Positions 59,701-64,000 of a DNA stretch of 64,000 nucleotides are shown in pieces (position 1 is the first letter of the stretch; the number at the start of each line of letters is the position of its first letter). The position numbers and the translations under genes were made by a program. The stretch is from Spinacia oleracea (Eukaryota; Streptophyta; Magnoliopsida; Caryophyllales; Amaranthaceae), in NCBI RefSeq assembly GCF_020520425.1, contig NC_079491.1, positions 20,513,449-20,577,448 on the forward strand. The letters are read 5' to 3'. The notes beneath the pieces are model-generated. The model was not told the origin of the DNA. It saw nothing but the letters and a program-made list of their open reading frames with translations, and did no database searches.

Positions 59701-62700
59701 TGAAGATGAGATATGTTCTTTTATTTGGAAACTGTATGTTCATTATTTTGAATTGGATGTTCTTACAAGAGCAGGATGAGCATCATATTAAATATGTTCT
59801 TTGGATCTATGGAGTAATTTACAGTGTAAAAGTTAGCACCCATGTGCCACATTGATGTAAAAGTTGGCAACGATGCCAACATATTTAACATCTACAAAAA
59901 CAAAATGACATTTAAACTTGCTTTTGTCGCAGGATTATGCGCATACTTTTCAATTCCCTTTTTCGTTATTTTCCGTCTATTCTCCTTAGTTTTATATCTC
60001 TTTAATTTCCAATTTTACTTTTTACCTTTATTTCTACTTAATTTTATTCAAATCAGTGCAGACTTTGAACCTCATTATGCTGTATTAATTCCTACTTGAT
60101 GTCTACATGAACTTTGAATGGTGTTGGCTCTGATTTCAGGGACATGATGTAACAGGGGTAGTGGTGTCAGCGAGGATGGGTATAGGTGATGGAGGTGGTG
60201 AAGTTGGAGGCATGGAGCAGGAGCACAGATATCTCACCCCTGACTTTTCTTTTCAGGGGTTCCAACTTCCAACATCAATTTCACCAAATCATTCCATCAA
60301 AAGATAGCACGAAACCAACAAGACCTCAATGAGGCAAAGCTCTAAGTTTGACACTAATTTGGATATGTCAAAGAAAACAAGATGAAAATTTTAATGAATT
60401 GAGCAAAACGGTTTAATGAATTGGATATATCATTGTGATTGAATTCTGCAGTGGAAAAATCCCCTTTCATACATAATTGTTTGATGAAAGGCACAACGGT
60501 TTATTTTATTTCGTGGATTTGGATAAAGAGAGACTACCCTTTAAATTACCAGCTTATTTTCAGCATCACTTGAAAAAGAAAGAATTCGGAGTGGACTGCC
60601 GACAACATGCCCAACCACCTCACCAAAAATTCTTTTACAGTTCTCCTTAATGGCCTTTAGAATTGTATTTTGAGGAAAGGAGGCTTGGGAATTACACTAG
60701 TAACTATTTTCTATCAAGAATCATAAGCTTGCAAAAGAACTTTACAAAGTTGTGGATATAAAACGTATTACTCTGAAGAGAAATTAATCAATTATTTCAA
60801 TTTTTTAAAGAAGTTTCTACTACAAAAATCTGAAGAGAAATCAATCAATTATTTCAATTTGTACTACCTACATTCCTTATTTCCTTTAATATTCTTGGAA
60901 ATTAATATTTGCACAAAATTCAGGCAGCAGGAGAGAAAATGGAAAAGTGGGGCAACAAGTGGCAAAACCATGAAATTGGGTAAAATAATGACTCATTTTT
61001 TTTTTTTTGCTGCGGATGAGCCACAATGACAATGCAAATTACAATGGAGGGAGGGGGATTCGAACCTAAGACCTATCATACACAGATCCTCTAAGTGTGA
61101 CACTAGGACAAGACCTCATTGGTGCCAATTAATGACTTGTGACTCAACAAAGTGAGGTGGTTTTTTTGGGGCATGATAAGGTAAACCATCGTTGCAAAAA
61201 AGAATAACATAGAAGTTGTAAAGAATAAAAGAGGAATGCACTAATGGGAGGAACAGAGGTAAGCAGACATATTATTAATTAAACTTTATACTGGTCAGAT
61301 TGATGATAACAAGACCTTTTCTTCAATATGGTATATAGCCTACCTGTGCAGTATTTCATTCTTCCTGCGAGCAGTAATAGGGTGATGAACCACTGATTTA
61401 ACAGGATCAAGTGCTGGTTGTGATATCTCAAGTCCTTCACTTCTAATAATGTTGATGTACCTGCAAACAAGTTTGCAAAAACTTATTTACCTAATATCTT
61501 AATAACTAGAACTAATATTTGCCACTTGTTACAGAAACAAAACAAACTGAATCCAGGTATAAAGCAACTACTGGCTGATATTTCTCTGTTTATTATTTTC
61601 CCTGCATCTACAACAAAGAACAGGCAGGAAATATCAGAAACAATAAGCAGAAGCTTTACCTTTGTGGATTGAAGTTTTCTACGTCAAGATCCTCATCCCA
61701 AAGGAAAATATAGTCATACTCTGCCACTATATCTGGATGCAAAAAACGCTTGGCAAACCACCTGCATTGACAAAAATATGTGCAAATGGAGGCTCATTTC
61801 AAACCCCCTGAACACAGTATACACTGACAGAAGAAGTTTATAGATTAAAAGTTACCATTTTGTTTGGTTCTTAGCAGACACATGTATCACACGATTATTC
61901 CACCTTAGATCACTCCATTCATCCACAATGCCATCATAATGAAAGAGCATTATGACAAAGTCGTTGGAAAGAAACTGGAAGTGTATTAAAGGCATCAAAG
62001 ATAAGCCCAACGGATGGCTAGTAACAATAAAACATCAATACAGAAGCAGATCATAAGCATTTACCTTCTCAACAGTTTTATTTACTATCTCCTTTTGCTT
62101 TACTCCCACTGCAATTGCCAACAAATTCAAAGAAGGTTTCAGCTTCTCCTGAAATAATCATATGTTGAAGTTCAACTCGTTAAACAGCTGAAAGCTCAGA
62201 TAGTATAGGATGATATCTTTAGTGCAATTAAATATTGTCTTAAATTCATTTCACACACAGACAATATGCGACTCAATAGTAGCAAATAATTCTTGGACAT
62301 CAAGGGACTCAATAGTAGAAAAGTTCTGGAATGGCCCTTCATTTCATACTTAATGCTTTTATATATCTTTTTTGTTAGGAAATAAACGGACTTAATTAAA
62401 CCGAAGAGGACTTGAATTGGAGATTGGAGTCAAAATCAGACTATCCGTCAACATGCAAAAACATTACGAAGAAATATAGCTTTAGAATATTACATGATTG
62501 TTACCTAGAAGCTTTGAGCTTCATAGGAAATCATGTGGGGAAAGCAAGTAGCTTAGGAAAATCAAGACAACTTGATGTTTCATTCACAAAGGCTCTGGAA
62601 GATTTGTTAATTACTTTACATCCTAGGTTAATGTAAATTGCAACTAGGAAACTAGTAGTATTTCGGTATGTAACAATCTCTAGAATCTTTTAGGCTTGAG

Positions 62701-63329
62701 GAGTAAGCATAATTCTAGTAGACGAGGGTTTCTTTTTAGTTTAGCCTACAAAAGGAGTTTAGGCCTACGTAAAAGAGGGAAAATACAATTGGTGAAAGGA
62801 ATCATCAAAAAGGGTTATTGTGTTATTTTGCAGGAACTTAATAATAAAATATTATTTGAGGGGAGGAAATATAAGTTTCCTCACAAACACTTGTCTGGTT
62901 TGTTCCTAATTCTTCGTGGCACGCGTTGGTTATAACATCTTTCGCCATGTTCTTTTGTGCCTAAATACAAAGTTCCGATTATACATCGGATACCATTGTT
63001 TTCTTAGGTCATACTGAAAGAAATTAGACTTAAGTTATAGCAGAAAAGAGATAGTTACACAAGCATAACAGCGTTGCTGCATACCTTGGCTAAGGAAGAA
63101 TCCCATAAGGGTCGCAATTCGAAGTTGGATGTTCGGACAATAATTCCCTCAGGCAAAGACTCACTACCTGGAGGCCTACATTGATTCTAAAAAGGGAAAT
63201 AGATCAATAACAAATATTTTAAAAGATTCAACATGCTAAAAGTTAAACACTCAACCAACTAACCCTGCAGAAATTAGATTTTGGACTATGTTCAGTGCCC
63301 ATCATTTCCATTGGCCATTTAGATATTTT
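56791..63329 (-). CDS. DUF707 family protein, 5' end outside the window
   Basis: Twelve exons found (minus order): 63329-63264, 63186-63085, 62148-62065, 61974-61855, 61761-61660, 61460-61344, 59377-59312, 59166-59100, 58773-58720, 58609-58520, 57299-57261, 56907-56791. Conserved blocks in family order: LPEGIIVRTSNFELRPLW, LLAIAVGVKQK, LFHYDGIVDEW, WFAKRFLHPDIV, FLWDEDLDVENFNP, GLEISQPALDP, TTPPCTG, NSEYIVHLGLPTLG, RRQSFIEMQKFSQRWSDAV. Members are often called lysine-ketoglutarate reductase trans-splicing-related; the role is unclear, though WDED recalls glycosyltransferase DxD motifs. The visible exons total 1024 bp, one more than a whole number of codons. The surplus is at the end of 61974-61855, where five A in a row give ACAAAAATG. 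The upstream exons, probably with a membrane anchor, are not visible. Confidence 0.85.
57417..57590. repeat. Tandem duplication in a DUF707 intron
   Basis: Two copies of about 80 bp, both with GGGAAATAAGACAAGAACAA and ACTACCATAGTATATCGGCG. The second copy has a short extra piece. Confidence 0.75.
57640..58030 (+). pseudogene. LINE ORF2 fragment in a DUF707 intron
   Basis: The plus strand encodes FQLSRDAQ-like and, in the neighbouring frame, YLGMPSF, KLNDRLTAKIKK and LWSMHVFWAQM, matching the RT thumb region of plant L1 ORF2. It is short and frame-broken, and opposite in strand to the host gene. Confidence 0.5.
58152..58341 (+). repeat. Possible small solo LTR / TRIM (fossil)
   Basis: Starts TGTTGTCCACATGTG and ends GAAATTTAACA, with words (CCACAAGCTTGTGG, TTGCCAATTGGTTTTA) that I associate with short plant LTRs. 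No target duplication was found; it is followed by a C-run. Confidence 0.35.
59378..60985. other. Left part of a large DUF707 intron
   Basis: Left 1.6 kb of the 1.97-kb intron between exons 61460-61344 and 59377-59312. AT-rich with no recognisable gene. The frame at 59842-60099 is hydrophobic but has no support. Confidence 0.4.
60994..61129 (-). mobile_element. tRNA-derived SINE (Au-like)
   Basis: On the minus strand: a tRNA-related head, the B box GGTTCGAATCC (revcomp near 61045-61060), a short body, and a poly(A) tail (poly(T) at about 60996-61008). Flanked by the 8-bp direct repeat TAATGACT at 60986-60993 and 61130-61137. It sits in a DUF707 intron. Confidence 0.75.
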
Positions 63330-64000
63330 CTGCAACAAGTGACTTAACCATTACGATTGAATCACAAAAGCTAAAACAAAATAATTACAAAATGGAAATT
63401 CCAGCAATATATCATTCAGCAGTTAAATCAACGGTCTTTGCCGAAACACAAAACTGAAGTCTATAAGAGACAATTAAAACATCACATCATAGACTACAAG
63501 TAGAACCGCTAACTTGAATTTCATTTTTGATTATTCTGACTGTATTAGTATATTTCACTGAGCGAGCAGTATTTTACAAGAACGGTCAAGATACAGGGTC
63601 AACTAATGACATCAGACTCAAGTCAGATGAGTGAGATGACAGGGGGTTTGCCATTTTGTTTCAGGCAGGACTTTACCAACCCATATTGCTCAACATTCCG
63701 CTTGGAACAGGCAAGTCAATGAGTAACAGATTCACCGGCTTAACTAAGCAAAGACAAACCAGGTCCCGCCTACTTCCATTTTAAGTCACTTGCTGGCGCT
63801 ATTTAGTTGAGGGGGAAAGTAAGAGCTTTTCCATTAAATTCTGGAACAAATACGAACATATCTAGGTTTAGGTACTGGATTAAGCATTTATTAAATTGAC
63901 AAAGTGGAACATGCCAATTTTTGTAACTTAATAGTACAGTTTTTACTTTTTAGGATGAAAGGTTCTCCCTCGGTTTAATTCTTGTACACATACTAGAAGG
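63330..64000. other. Window end, upstream of visible DUF707 exons
   Basis: Probably intron of the DUF707 gene; no further exon or repeat could be supported. Confidence 0.35.

Noticed and set aside
59842-60099. Hydrophobic 85-codon frame in a DUF707 intron
   Set aside because: AT-rich, Phe/Leu-biased composition, no homology recognised, no splice or start context.

Overview
The window looks like nuclear DNA of a flowering plant. Genes are split by GT-AG introns, the intergenic DNA is AT-rich, and it is crowded with plant transposable elements: Ty1/copia and Ty3/gypsy LTRs, Stowaway-like MITEs with TA target duplications, hAT and Mutator-like elements (MULEs), LINEs and tRNA-derived SINEs. The repeat style resembles Amaranthaceae/Chenopodiaceae (spinach, beet, quinoa), but that placement is an inference. 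All exon structures were worked out by eye from splice sites, phase and remembered family conservation. No search was run.

Layout. 1-3134: minus-strand SIRE-type copia fossil (partial gag, primer site, one LTR). 3135-7644: degraded coding fragments and a 2.9-kb gypsy LTR on the minus strand. 7763-13400: a copia LTR and leader, with the LTR split by a 2.7-kb solo gypsy LTR carrying a perfect 5-bp target duplication. 13411-15189: a small Ty3-type LTR and a MITE cluster, one MITE inside another. 15439-20560: a five-exon RING-H2 ubiquitin ligase gene (+). 21425-24874: a ten-exon alpha/beta-hydrolase gene (-), convergent with the RING gene. 25455-28725: a MULE remnant and a decayed LINE.

28726-43451 is the most striking object: a MULE of about 14.7 kb interrupting the LINE. 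It carries two convergent genes. One is a five-exon FAR1/MULE/SWIM transposase (-) that appears fully open, with an unusual C-terminal tail built of repeats. The other is a twelve-exon gene for a Ulp1-like (C48) cysteine peptidase (+) that has decayed. Between them lie 3.8 kb of AT-rich repetitive DNA, including telomere-like repeats. Just right of it, 43624-45016 is a stack of nested insertions: a hAT element holds a MITE, which holds a solo LTR.

45943-55805: a two-exon UGT79-like glycosyltransferase gene (+) whose single intron is about 8.5 kb. The intron holds several MITEs, a small MULE with 9-bp target duplication, a 2-kb inverted minisatellite and a 0.5-kb heptamer microsatellite. 56791-63329: a DUF707 gene (-), at least 12 exons, 5' end outside the window, with a possible one-base frameshift. 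Four host genes are thus recognised (RING-H2, hydrolase, UGT, DUF707); almost everything else is mobile or repeat DNA. No RNA genes, CRISPR arrays or operons were seen.
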